Below, piece by piece: positions 28,816 to 37,075 of a stretch of DNA of 64,000 nucleotides (positions are counted from its first letter, which is position 1; each line of letters starts with the position of its first letter). The DNA lies in the NCBI RefSeq assembly GCF_018274385.1, contig NZ_JAAFYZ010000007.1, positions 1-64,000 of the forward strand, read 5' to 3'. This DNA is from Catenulispora pinistramenti (GTDB lineage Bacteria > Actinomycetota > Actinomycetes > Streptomycetales > Catenulisporaceae). The notes below the pieces were generated by a model. That model was not told where the DNA came from. It was given only the letters and a program-made list of their open reading frames with translations, and made no database searches. The translations under genes were made by a program, and so were the position numbers.

Positions 28816-29075
28816 GGGCGGGACCCCGACCGATCACCATGGCGGCGGACCGTACGGCGCTCCTCCTCGGACATCGCTCCCCATACCCCGTACTGGGCCA
28901 TCCGTGGATGGGCAAGTGCCCACTTGCGGCAGGACTCGACCACCGGACACTGCTGGCACACCGCTTTCGCCGCGGTGAGCTGCTGCTTCGGCCGGGTGTA
29001 GCCGGGCGCCGTGATCGGGAAGAACAGCTCCGGTTCGCTGGTCCGGCAGGCGCCCTGCTGGACCCAGTCGGACAT
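28812..29075 (-). CDS. WhiB-family iron-sulfur regulator
   Basis: The 87-residue protein has the four cluster-binding Cys of WhiB proteins (GAC near residue 9, AVCQQC near 38-43, ESC near 49), the GVWGAM turn near 66-71 and a basic C-terminus (RRTVRRHGDR). It would bind a 4Fe-4S cluster and a sigma factor region 4. ATG at 29075 has GGGAGA upstream. The stop overlaps the start of the DUF1345 gene. Confidence 0.93.
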   Translation of the reverse strand: MSDWVQQGACRTSEPELFFPITAPGYTRPKQQLTAAKAVCQQCPVVESCRKWALAHPRMAQYGVWGAMSEEERRTVRRHGDRSGSRP

Positions 29076-29212
29076 GTCGTCTCCCGGTGTCCGCAAACGC
29101 TGCTGACCCGCTGGACGGGCACCGTTCCGGCGTTTGGGCGGGCCGGCACCCCCCGCGCGCGGTCGGGTGCCGACGATCCTGGCGTGGCCAGGCGTCCCGG
29201 TGGCGTAAGTCA

Positions 29213-29821
29213 TCAGTACCCTCCTTCGGTGGGACGCGCCAATGCGTCGCGGAGCCGGTCGACCAGACCCGGCACGGGTCCGGCAAGCACGTCGCCCGGA
29301 GGCGTCGTGACGGCCGCCGGGTGCGGTCGGGTCGGTCTGACCGACTTGCCGGCTTGAACCCGCTCACCGATTTCACGCAACTCCGTCGGTGGGCACGCCG
29401 CGGCCAGACACGGGAACAGCTGCGTCTCCTCGTCGGCGACATGGGAGCGGGTCACGGTCATCAGCTTGATGAGCACCCGGTCGAAGACCTCGTCGGTCGC
29501 TTCGAGCGGCTCAAGCTGCTTCATGAGCGCCTCGGCCTCGGCGTCTGCACTCACCGCGTGATCGACCACCGCCTGTCCCCCATCGGCCTCGCGGACGATC
29601 GGGTAGACGTACTGCTCTTCGGCCACCATGTGCCGGACCAGTTCGATGATGGCCTGGTCCGCGAGCTCCTTGCGGCGGTTGCGGTAATGGGCATGGTCCT
29701 GGACCTTCTTGAACAGCTCCTCGACGTCCTGGTGGTCGCCCCTGAGCACCGCGATGACGTCAGGGGTTTCCGGGCTGCCAGGGGTACCAGGGCTGCCAGG
29801 GCTGTCCTCGGCTATTGACAT
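29213..29821 (-). CDS. Hemerythrin-like HHE-domain protein
   Basis: The 202-residue protein begins with a short SPGSPGTPGSPETP stretch, then a four-helix HHE cation-binding domain (about residues 20-140). Metal-ligand residues are suggested in RGDHQDVEELF, ELVRHMVAEEQYVYP and RSHVADEETQLFP. HHE proteins bind a di-iron centre and sense or scavenge oxygen, NO or oxidants. ATG at 29821 has GGAG five bases upstream. The C-terminal 50 residues are Pro-rich. Confidence 0.88.
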   Translation of the reverse strand: MSIAEDSPGSPGTPGSPETPDVIAVLRGDHQDVEELFKKVQDHAHYRNRRKELADQAIIELVRHMVAEEQYVYPIVREADGGQAVVDHAVSADAEAEALMKQLEPLEATDEVFDRVLIKLMTVTRSHVADEETQLFPCLAAACPPTELREIGERVQAGKSVRPTRPHPAAVTTPPGDVLAGPVPGLVDRLRDALARPTEGGY

Positions 29822-29926
29822 GGCGACTCCGATGCGACTGTGCGCGGGTCGCGGGATAGAACCGCGAGCCTCCTGCTGCCCTGCCCGCCCGAGAGTAAAC
29901 AGCCTCGTCACGGTCCGCGCTCGGAG

Positions 29927-30430
29927 TCAGATGCCGGACAACCACACGGCGTAGTGCCACTGCCCGTCCCGCACCCCCGTGTATCGCAGGCTCGGCAACG
30001 CCGCGTGCAATGCTCCGCGTGCGGCTCGGTTGCCGACCTGAATCTGCGCATACAACACGGGCACCGCAGCCGCCTTGGCCACAGCGGCGACTTCCTTGAC
30101 CAGTCTCGTACCTAGACCGCCTCCCTGGTGGCGGTCGCAAACCAGGGCCGCGAGTTCGGCGGAGTCGCGGTCGTTGCCCAGTCCGTACTCCGCCCAGCCC
30201 ACGATGCGGCCTTCGCTCTCCGCCACGCAGGCGTTCCACGTGCCGCGTGCCCAGCCTTCGGCGATCCGGGCTAGATACCAATCGGGGATCGTGGGATACG
30301 GCACGCCGAACCGGAGGGCCAGCGTGTCCCGCGAGATCCCGACAGCGGCCTCGCCGAGTCTTTCGATGTCGTCCGCACGCCATGGACGCAGCTGTACGGT
30401 GCCGGGCTCCACAATGACGGCCACGGTCAT
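29927..30430 (-). CDS. GNAT-family N-acetyltransferase
   Basis: The 167-residue protein has a GNAT fold: VQLRPWRADDIERL at the N-terminus, RIVGWAEYGL in the middle and the acetyl-CoA loop DRHQGGGLGTRLVKEV near residues 98-113. Its ATG shares one base with the stop of the MFS gene (TGATG), so it is co-transcribed with that efflux pump. It may acetylate the same toxic compound, but the substrate is unknown. Confidence 0.87.
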   Translation of the reverse strand: MTVAVIVEPGTVQLRPWRADDIERLGEAAVGISRDTLALRFGVPYPTIPDWYLARIAEGWARGTWNACVAESEGRIVGWAEYGLGNDRDSAELAALVCDRHQGGGLGTRLVKEVAAVAKAAAVPVLYAQIQVGNRAARGALHAALPSLRYTGVRDGQWHYAVWLSGI

Positions 30431-31830
30431 CACCTCTGGCGGCTGGTGATGCCGCAGGCGGTGGCGGCGGATACGGCCGCGGTGCCGGCGATGAACCACC
30501 AGGCCTGGCCGAAGGAGTGCGCCGGATGGCGTGCGGAGTCCGCCGCGCTGACGATGGCGATGAGGATGGCGACGCCCAGGACGTAGCCGAGTTGGCGGCT
30601 GGTGTTGACCACGGCGCTGCCGGAAGCCGCCTGTGCTCCGGGCAGGTGGGCGGTGGCCTGGGTCAGCATGACCGGCAGGGCCAGGCCGATCCCGGCGCCG
30701 ATCACGAGCCATCCCGGCAGGATCTGCGTCGCGTACCGGGGATCCGAGGAGGCACTCGCGGCCAGCAACACGGCACCGGCGGCGAACACCAGGTTCCCCG
30801 CCGCCACCAGGGCTCCGGCCGGGACGCGCGAGGCCAGGCGCCTCCCGACGGCCGCGAACACCGGCACCATCACCGGCCCGGGGGCCAGGGCCAGGCCGGT
30901 GACCAGCGTGGAGTAGCCGACCGGGCCCTGCAACCACAGCACGACGGACGGGAAGACCGCGCCGAAGGCGACGCAGAACATCAGCACTGTGATGTTGGCC
31001 CAGACGAAGGCCGGTATCCGGAACAAGGCCGGATCCACCACGGGTGAGGGGTGGTGAAGCATCCGGAATACGAACACCGCGATAGCGACCGCGGCGACAG
31101 CGAAGACACCGAGGCTCTGCGCTCCGGTCCACCCCCAATCCTGGCCCTTCACCAGGCCCAGCGAGGCCGCACCGAAGGCAACGGCCAGCGCCGCCGTGCC
31201 CACCGGATCCGGCATCCGCACCACTGACGCCTCCCGCAGGTCGGGAAGCACGCGGCGGGCCGCCACGAACGCCGCCACCCCCACCGGAACGTTGATCACG
31301 AACACCCATCGCCAGGACAACTCCACCAGAGCGCCGCCGACCACCGGGCCCACCGCGCCCGCGAACGAGCTGGTGGTGGCCCAGATCCGGACCGCGCCGG
31401 CCCGGCGCTCCGCCGGCAGCACAGTGAGCAGCAGCCCGAGGCTGGCCGGGGTGAGCACGGCCGCGCCGACCGCCTGCACTCCGCGGAAGAACACCAGCCA
31501 CCACAGCTGGGGTGCGAGGGAGCAGGCGGCGCTCGCGGCGGTGAACAAGACCAGTCCCGCGAGGAACGCCGGCTTGCGGCCGTAGCGGTCGGCGAGCCGG
31601 CCCGCGGGGATCAGCAGCGCGGCGTAAAGGATCGTGTAGGCGTTCAGGACCCAGCTCAGATCGGCGAGCCGGGCACCGAACTCGGCGCCGATGCCCTTGA
31701 ACGCGACGTTGACCACGAAGACGTCGAGCATCGCCATGAACGCCGCGGAGCACACGACGAACGTGATCACCGATGGTCGGGCGCCCTCCGGGCGCACGGC
31801 TTCCTGGGGCGGTGCGGCTTGTATCGCCAC
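30430..31830 (-). CDS. MFS drug-efflux transporter (DHA2-like)
   Basis: The 466-residue permease has about 14 membrane segments. Motif A of the major facilitator family reads GRLADRYGRKPAFLAG near residues 77-92, and the antiporter motif region GPVVGGALVELSWRWVFVIN follows near 160-180. Start is GTG at 31830 with GGAG upstream. It is divergent from an HxlR regulator with a 25-bp palindrome between them. A proton-coupled drug export role is inferred. Confidence 0.9.
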   Translation of the reverse strand: MAIQAAPPQEAVRPEGARPSVITFVVCSAAFMAMLDVFVVNVAFKGIGAEFGARLADLSWVLNAYTILYAALLIPAGRLADRYGRKPAFLAGLVLFTAASAACSLAPQLWWLVFFRGVQAVGAAVLTPASLGLLLTVLPAERRAGAVRIWATTSSFAGAVGPVVGGALVELSWRWVFVINVPVGVAAFVAARRVLPDLREASVVRMPDPVGTAALAVAFGAASLGLVKGQDWGWTGAQSLGVFAVAAVAIAVFVFRMLHHPSPVVDPALFRIPAFVWANITVLMFCVAFGAVFPSVVLWLQGPVGYSTLVTGLALAPGPVMVPVFAAVGRRLASRVPAGALVAAGNLVFAAGAVLLAASASSDPRYATQILPGWLVIGAGIGLALPVMLTQATAHLPGAQAASGSAVVNTSRQLGYVLGVAILIAIVSAADSARHPAHSFGQAWWFIAGTAAVSAATACGITSRQR

Positions 31831-31949
31831 GCGAATCTCCTTGCGATCGATCCCAGTTGTTCGAGAGCGGCAGCGGCAGAGCTCAACTGACGGCAGGGCT
31901 CAGCCGGCAACAGAGCTCAGCCGGCCGCAGGGCTCTAACTATCCCGAAA

Positions 31950-31974
31950 TATAGCCAGCGAGAGTCTGGCTATA
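31950..31974. promoter_or_regulatory. Perfect palindromic operator between MFS and HxlR genes
   Basis: TATAGCCAG (31950-31958) and CTGGCTATA (31966-31974) are perfect inverted repeats around a 7-base spacer. Their centre is about 38 bases before the HxlR start. A dimeric winged-helix repressor would fit this symmetry, so it is the likely HxlR site. The adjoining 31870-31935 contains four imperfect GCAGAGCTCA repeats. Confidence 0.75.
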
Positions 31975-31999
31975 CAAGACTCCAGTCGAAGTCGGTATC

Positions 32000-32572
32000 A
32001 TGGGGCCCATGCCCGTAGTCATGGAAGGCGCGCTGGCCGACCTCGGCGCGTGGAAGACCGACCACTGCTCGCTGACCAAGGCGCTGGAGGTGGTCGGAAC
32101 CCGCTCCGCGCTGCTGATCCTGCGCGAGGCCTTCTACGGCACCACCCGGTTCAGCGGCTTCGCCAGCCGGATCGGCGTCACCGACCGCGCCGCCGCCCAC
32201 CAACTACGGCACCTGACCGGCGCCGGCCTGCTCGCCAAGCGCCCCTACCGCGAGGACGGCGGCCGCACCCGCGACGAATACGTGCTCACCGACATGGGCC
32301 GCGACCTGTTCCCGGTCATCGTGGCCCTGATGCAGTGGGGCGACAAATACCTGCAGGACGGCACGGCGCCGCTGCACTACCTCGACCACGAGACGGGCGT
32401 CCCGGTCCACGTCGAGGTGCGCAGTGAGAGCGGGGACGCGGTCGAGCTGGAACAGGTCGGCGTCCGGAAGAACCCCGCGTGGTCTGCACCGAAGGCACCG
32501 ACCACGCCGAACGCGCCGAACCCACCGAACGCGCCGAAAACAGTCCGGGAGCGTCCGGACACGGCTTCCTGA
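32000..32572 (+). CDS. HxlR-family winged-helix regulator
   Basis: The 190-residue protein has an HxlR DNA-binding domain (residues 15-110: CSLTKALEVVGTRSALLILR, GVTDRAAAHQLRHLTGAGLL, the wing YREDGGRTRDEYVLTDMG) and an extended Pro/Ala-rich tail with PNAPNPPNAP repeats. Starts at 32000, 32009 and 32021 are possible; GGGGCC favours 32009. It probably controls the divergent MFS-GNAT operon through the 31950-31974 palindrome. Confidence 0.88.
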   Translation: MGPMPVVMEGALADLGAWKTDHCSLTKALEVVGTRSALLILREAFYGTTRFSGFASRIGVTDRAAAHQLRHLTGAGLLAKRPYREDGGRTRDEYVLTDMGRDLFPVIVALMQWGDKYLQDGTAPLHYLDHETGVPVHVEVRSESGDAVELEQVGVRKNPAWSAPKAPTTPNAPNPPNAPKTVRERPDTAS

Positions 32573-32633
32573 CCGGCCGCTGGAAGCTCGCAACCGCTCC
32601 GGGCGACGCCCGCACCGGCCGGTACGCCACCGA

Positions 32634-33242
32634 TCAGGTTCTGCGCGAGATGACCATGATGTATTCGCAGGGAGCGTCCGTCCGGTTGGCGAAGCCGTGG
32701 TCCGCATCGGCTTGGAAGAACAGGGAGTCGCCCGCGTTCAGGGTCTCGCTGATCCCGCCGACCGCGACGGTGAGGGCGCCCTCCAGCACCACGAGCTGTT
32801 TCTCCGTACCCGGCGGATACGCGGGTAGCAGCCCGGTGGAGACCTGCGCGGGGAGGTAGTGGACGACCATCTCGGCACGTCCCGCGCCCGGGGCCGCCGA
32901 CACGATGTGCCGCTCGAAGCCGGTTTCCGGGTCGCGGAAAACGGGGCGATCCGTCTTGCGCATCACGACGGCCACGCCGGACGCGGCGGCTGCCGGCGCA
33001 CCGATCAGGTCCGAGAGCGACACCTGGAGCGCGTGGGCGATCCTGGACGCGACGCCGATCGTCGGGCTCTTCTCGCCGCGTTCGACCTTGGACAGCATCG
33101 CCCGGCTGACCGATGACCGGGTGGACAGCTGCTCCAGCGTCAGGCCCGCCTCCTCGCGGCGTCGCCGCACGTTGGCGCCGAACGCGCCGGCCAGGTCGTC
33201 ACCGGGCTCCGGCTCGGCCGCGTTTCCATCTTGCTTGACCAC
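32634..33242 (-). CDS. XRE-family regulator with C-terminal cupin
   Basis: The 202-residue protein has an N-terminal helix-turn-helix (about 20-75, LTLEQLSTRSSVSRAMLSKV, then EKSPTI) and a cupin domain (about 110-200, GTEKQLVVLEGALTVAVGG). GTG at 33242 is chosen because AGGAG precedes it by four bases. Such MerR-like XRE-cupin proteins regulate amino-acid or polyamine genes. It diverges from a metallo-hydrolase gene that may be its target. Confidence 0.88.
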   Translation of the reverse strand: MVKQDGNAAEPEPGDDLAGAFGANVRRRREEAGLTLEQLSTRSSVSRAMLSKVERGEKSPTIGVASRIAHALQVSLSDLIGAPAAAASGVAVVMRKTDRPVFRDPETGFERHIVSAAPGAGRAEMVVHYLPAQVSTGLLPAYPPGTEKQLVVLEGALTVAVGGISETLNAGDSLFFQADADHGFANRTDAPCEYIMVISRRT

Positions 33243-33306
33243 CGTGCTCCTAGATCGATGGATACCTCGCTGCCCACAGTGTAGAGTTTCTCCTAAAGTA
33301 GATTCT

Positions 33307-33325
33307 ATCTTCCATCGAAGATGGA
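33307..33325. promoter_or_regulatory. Overlapping short palindromes in the XRE/metallo-hydrolase divergent region
   Basis: ATCTTC (33307-33312) and GAAGAT (33317-33322) form an inverted repeat with a 4-base spacer. TCCATC (33311-33316) and GATGGA (33320-33325) form a second one with spacer GAA. They lie in an AT-rich stretch between divergent genes and are a plausible operator for the XRE regulator. Confidence 0.5.
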
Positions 33326-33356
33326 CGGTGCACGCCCGACCCGACGGAGGGGTTCC

Positions 33357-34175
33357 ATGCGGTTGATCTCGAGTGGCCGGCACCACGCCACGTTCGAATT
33401 CGGCGACCTTCAGGTGGTCTCATTGCGGGACGGGTACATCGACATGCCGCCGACCCGGCTCCGCGACGAGGACGGACGCCCGCTCGACGAGCTGCCGGCC
33501 GCCGTCCCCCTGGCCGACGACAACCTCCGGCTGTCAGTCAACGCCTTCTTCATCACCGACGGCGCCCGCTCGGTCCTCATCGACACCGGCGCCTCCGACG
33601 TCTGGCACGTCCCCGGCATGGGGTTGATCTATGCCGCGCTCGACGAAGCGGGGATCGACCGCGCGCAGGTCACCGACGTCGCCATCACCCACCGGCACGA
33701 AGACCACGTAAGCGGCCTGATCGCGCCCGACGGCTCCGAGGCCTTCACCGAACTCGAGCGCGTGTGGATCGGCGCGGGCGACACCTCGGTGTTCACCGGC
33801 CGACTCGCGCCGCTCCGCGACCGGGTGGTACCCGTGTCGGAAGCGGTCGCGATCAACGCCTGGACCACCGCGATCCCGACCCCGGGCCACACACCCGGCC
33901 ACACCGTCTACGCCGTCCGGAGCAGCACCGGCCACCTTCTCGCCTGGGGCGACACCGTCCACGTCCCCACGCTCCAATTCGACCAGCCGAACGTGTCCTG
34001 GGAACTCGACGGCGACCAGCCCCAGGCCCGCGCGGCACGAGCGGCCCTACTCGCGCAACTGACCCAACCGCAGCACTTCGTGGCCGGCGCTCACCTCGAC
34101 TCACCCGGCATCGCCCGCGTGAGCGCCGCCGGCGACGGCTATGCGCTGGAGTACCTCGCGCCGCCGATCGGCTGA
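33357..34175 (+). CDS. Metallo-beta-lactamase-fold hydrolase
   Basis: The 272-residue protein has the MBL-fold metal motif [11 protein letters not shown] (H-x-H-x-D-H) near residues 112-122, an [15 protein letters not shown] strand-turn before it, the [10 protein letters not shown] His motif near 175-184, GDTVHVP and a late His in GAHLD. It is similar in plan to lactonase and quorum-quenching MBL proteins. ATG at 33357 has GGAGGGG just upstream. The substrate is not evident. Confidence 0.9.
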   Translation: MRLISSGRHHATFEFGDLQVVSLRDGYIDMPPTRLRDEDGRPLDELPAAVPLADDNLRLSVNAFFITDGARSVLIDTGASDVWHVPGMGLIYAALDEAGIDRAQVTDVAITHRHEDHVSGLIAPDGSEAFTELERVWIGAGDTSVFTGRLAPLRDRVVPVSEAVAINAWTTAIPTPGHTPGHTVYAVRSSTGHLLAWGDTVHVPTLQFDQPNVSWELDGDQPQARAARAALLAQLTQPQHFVAGAHLDSPGIARVSAAGDGYALEYLAPPIG

Positions 34176-34689
34176 TCGGGCGTGTCGGCACCTTCACGCG
34201 CGGGGCGAGACCGACCACCTCTCGGCGGTCTCGGTCCGCGTCACCTATCCGGGCGAACGGCACGCCACCGCCGTCACCGTCGGCACCACGCGGTTCGGCG
34301 GCCACACGCCGGTGTCCGACGACGCAATGCGGCAGATCGGCAGCACCACCAAGGCGTTCACCTCGGTGGTGCTGCTCCAGTCGGAAGCCGAGGGGCGGCT
34401 GTCCATCCACGACACGCTCGGCAAGTGGCTTCCGCAGTACCCGGCGTGGAGCAGTGTGACGATCCAGCGCCTCCTCGAAGTGCTCGCCCTGATGGCGCGC
34501 GGTCTGTCCAACCCGGCGATCGCCGCCGAACTGGTCATCAGCGAGCGCGCGGTGCACAAGTACATCAACCGGATCTTCGGCAAGCTCGGCCTGCCGCCGA
34601 CGGAAAGCGCGCACCGGCGGGTGACAGCGGTGCTGCGCTGCCTGGACGGCAGCGGGTCCCACACGGCCCGGCCGACGTCAGTGTTCTGA
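34176..34689 (+). pseudogene. Chimera of a beta-lactamase-like fragment and a LuxR HTH tail
   Basis: One frame reads first as the start of a class C beta-lactamase/D-Ala-D-Ala carboxypeptidase-like protein ([18 protein letters not shown] with catalytic S-T-T-K, then [19 protein letters not shown]). From about 34475 it continues without a stop as the C-terminal HTH of a NarL-type response regulator ([18 protein letters not shown], then [20 protein letters not shown]). The hydrolase lacks its Y-x-N and K-T-G parts and the regulator lacks its receiver domain. A deletion joining two unrelated genes is the simplest explanation. No good start is seen; upstream the frame runs into the metallo-hydrolase gene. 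Confidence 0.75.
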
Positions 34690-34753
34690 CACCGCACCGG
34701 GCGCGCTGATCCAGATCAGCCCGGACCAGCCCGGACCAGCCCGCCCGGCATTA

Positions 34754-34786
34754 CCGAAGGCCGGGACCAGGGGTCCCGGCCTTCGG
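34754..34786. terminator. Strong 15-bp hairpin terminator
   Basis: CCGAAGGCCGGGACC (34754-34768) and its exact complement (34772-34786) enclose a 3-base loop. It follows the chimeric pseudogene and probably ended the response-regulator gene whose tail remains. Confidence 0.85.
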
Positions 34787-34918
34787 GCATATACGGGGTG
34801 CGGCTTCGCGCTGCACCCCGCTGGTGCCCTGGCTCGCCAGCGCCCGCCTGTAGCGAGCCGGCACCACGCTGAGCCGCCAGAGGCCCCCCGGCACCCAGCA
34901 TGCTCAGCCCAGGGGGTG

Positions 34919-35089
34919 TTACAGGGTGTCGACCTGGAACAGAGCCCTGCGTAATTTGGCAGTGGTCATCTCCATACCCGCCACGGCATGGATGGTCAGG
35001 ACGGCGTCGCCGGATACCCCGAAGATCCCGGCTGCCTCCAGGACCTTCGTCTTCTCCTTCGTGGCCTGGGCACCGTCGACGGCACACAT
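34919..35089 (-). pseudogene. 56-codon gene fragment with a TTA codon
   Basis: The minus strand reads M-C-A-V-D-G-A-Q-A-T-K-E-K and ends in AGMEMTTAKLRRALFQVDTL before TAA. The codon pattern looks protein-like, but I recognise no family and see no Shine-Dalgarno site. One Leu codon is TTA. It lies among other gene remnants, so a truncated C-terminus is more likely than a functional small gene. Confidence 0.35.
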
Positions 35090-35363
35090 CTGGACACATG
35101 ATGGAGCGCAGGGAGCAGGGGATCGCAGACTGCGGGAAGACGGATCACTGCGGCGATCAGCACTTCGGGCGGGCCGGTCCTGGGGAGGGTGTTCACCGTC
35201 GGGCGGGGGCCTGGCCCGGACAGCGCCCAGTACGTATGGTCACGATTCGAGACGGTATACGTACCCTGCGTTGCGCACCCCAGTCTGCACCGATGCCCGG
35301 CGTTCTGCAAGGGCCGACGCCGAATACGGGCTGCCTGTAGTGGTTGTGCTTGTCTGGTCGTGC

Positions 35364-35463
35364 TTATGGTGCCTGTGTGGCCACGTTCTGGAACCGCTGA
35401 CGGAGCCGCCGCTTATCGATCTTGCCCACCGGTGATCCCGTCCGGGCGATCGTCCAGGGCCCT
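35364..35463 (-). pseudogene. C-terminal remnant of an acyl-adenylate ligase
   Basis: About 32 codons before TAA at 35364 read IARTGSPVGKIDKRRLRQRF. This resembles the A10 motif of AMP-forming acyl-CoA synthetases (P-x-T-x-x-G-K-I-D-K-R-x-L), including the catalytic Lys. Nothing of the remaining 450-500 residues is present upstream, so it is the tail of a deleted gene. Confidence 0.6.
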
Positions 35464-35751
35464 TGGCTATCGCTCCGGAGCTTCTGCCGTTCTACTGGAG
35501 GAGCGACACAACGCCTCAGGAGAAAACTGTGCAGCCGAGCAGATCCACACCCGGGAAGTGCCGATGACGTCGGACCGCACCGCACCGCAGCTCGCCTGGC
35601 CTTCACCGATGCCTGTGCTGCCGGTGCCGCCGGTGTTGCCTGGGCCGCCGGTGCTGCCTGCGCTGCCTGTGCGGGCACGCCCGGCGCCGTATTCCGTCGC
35701 CGCTCCAGCGTCGGCCACGCCGCGGCATGACGCCGGATCCGAGGTGGAGCC

Positions 35752-36432
35752 ATGTGCTGGAGTCCGGACGCCGACCTCATCGCCGGGGGCGTGATCGCCG
35801 CCCTCGGCATCGGCACTCTGGCCGGGGTCCGCCGCCGGACCGACCTCCCCCTGGCCGCGCTCCCGTTGCTGCTCGGGACCCACCAAATGGTCGAGTCGGT
35901 GGTGTGGCGGGGACAGGAGGGCACCGTGTCGCCCTCGGTGGCCTCGGCGGCCCGGGTCATCTGGGCCGTCATCGCGCTGCCCCTGCTCCCCCTGCTGGTT
36001 CCAGTCGCGGTCCTGCTGGCCTCGTCATCCGCGGCCGGCAAGGTCCGGCGACGGCTCGTCTTCCTGACCGGAGTCGGCGCGGCGACCTCCATCACCCTGG
36101 CCGTCGCCCTGGCCCGCGAACCGGTGAAGGCCCACGTCCACGGCCACACCATCGCCTACACCGTCGGAATAGCGGCCGCACCTCTGGTCGTCGCGGGATA
36201 CCTGGTCGCGACCCTCGGTGCCCTGCTCGTGGCGGAGGACCGCACCATCCGGACACTCGGCGTCGTCTGCACGGTCGGCAGCGTCGTCTGCTTCCTGGTC
36301 TGGCGCCTGGCCTTCGCCTCGACCTGGTGCGCGCTCGCAGCGGTGGCGAGCCTGATCCTGCTGCGCTGGGCCTGGGGCTCGCGGCCGATGACCCGCCCGA
36401 GCGGGCTGGACCGCACGCGTTTGCAGAACTGA
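35752..36432 (+). CDS. DUF6629-like multi-pass membrane protein
   Basis: The 226-residue protein starts M-C-W-S-P-D-A-D-L, the characteristic beginning of the family, and has about seven membrane helices. His-Gln near residue 44 (GTHQMVESVVW) and a conserved Trp-rich end are typical. ATG at 35752 follows GGAGGTGGAG. Function unknown. It stands alone, with remnants upstream. Confidence 0.8.
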   Translation: MCWSPDADLIAGGVIAALGIGTLAGVRRRTDLPLAALPLLLGTHQMVESVVWRGQEGTVSPSVASAARVIWAVIALPLLPLLVPVAVLLASSSAAGKVRRRLVFLTGVGAATSITLAVALAREPVKAHVHGHTIAYTVGIAAAPLVVAGYLVATLGALLVAEDRTIRTLGVVCTVGSVVCFLVWRLAFASTWCALAAVASLILLRWAWGSRPMTRPSGLDRTRLQN

Positions 36433-36519
36433 AGGCGTTCCCGAATGCGCTCGATGCGCCTCCACCGTGACACCGGAGCTCTTCAGCCATCCGGCGTCGC
36501 TGGTTATGGTGGAGACGTG

Positions 36520-36915
36520 GTGTCACGCGAGTGGGCAGTCAAGGTCGTGGAGGCACATCTCGCCTCCCGGCCACCGCAAGCCGACCCCGATCGAACACTG
36601 GTCGTCGTCGGCACCGAGGAGTACCGATTCGGCTGGTTCGTCTACATTCAATGCGTTCGATGGGTGCGCACTCGCTCACACCGCGACCTGCTGGCCGGAC
36701 CTGGCTACTTCCTGGTGGACGGTCTGGACGGCAGCCTTCACCACATGAACGCGTCCGCCAATCGCATAAGCGGGAGTTGGATCCAGGACTATCTGGAGGA
36801 GGTCCGCGGTGTTCCGCATCCGGACCCGCTGCGACCGCGTGGGGCCGAGACCTCTCCGCCGGCGTTCTCGGCGCGCCACCGCGTTACCGGCCCGAATCCC
36901 GAGCCCGTTCAATGA
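36520..36915 (+). CDS. Imm35/YrhB-like immunity protein
   Basis: The 131-residue protein reads like the Imm35 family: an N-terminal helix (AVKVVEAHLASR), EEYRFGWFVYIQCVRW as central strands, LLAGPGYFLVDGLDGSLHHM, then the YLEEVRG helix near residue 95. The C-terminal 30 residues are low complexity. GTG at 36520 has GGAG six bases upstream; GTG 36517 is an alternative. Imm35 proteins neutralise polymorphic toxins, but no toxin gene is adjacent. Confidence 0.65.
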   Translation: MSREWAVKVVEAHLASRPPQADPDRTLVVVGTEEYRFGWFVYIQCVRWVRTRSHRDLLAGPGYFLVDGLDGSLHHMNASANRISGSWIQDYLEEVRGVPHPDPLRPRGAETSPPAFSARHRVTGPNPEPVQ

Positions 36916-37075
36916 GCCGGCTCGACAACACCATGTGCCTGTTCGCCATGTGCCTGTTCGCCGAGTAGTTCTTCAAGTGGCCACCGACTAGCGTCAGCGG
37001 ATCAGGGGCTATCGCTGCCTGCGAGCGGGTGGGTGTACCACGCCCTGCCAGCCCAGCCGGTTTCGGCTTAGCGTT

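Larger units (their letters stand above)
34690..35751. other. 1-kb stretch of gene remnants and a terminator
   Basis: No intact gene is recognised. It contains the terminator at 34754-34786, a 56-codon minus-strand frame at 34919-35089 and a ligase C-terminal fragment at 35364-35463. A Pro/Val/Leu-rich repetitive frame (about 35565-35725, units of GCCGGTGCTGCCTG type) precedes the DUF6629 gene. The content suggests erosion after deletions. Confidence 0.6.
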
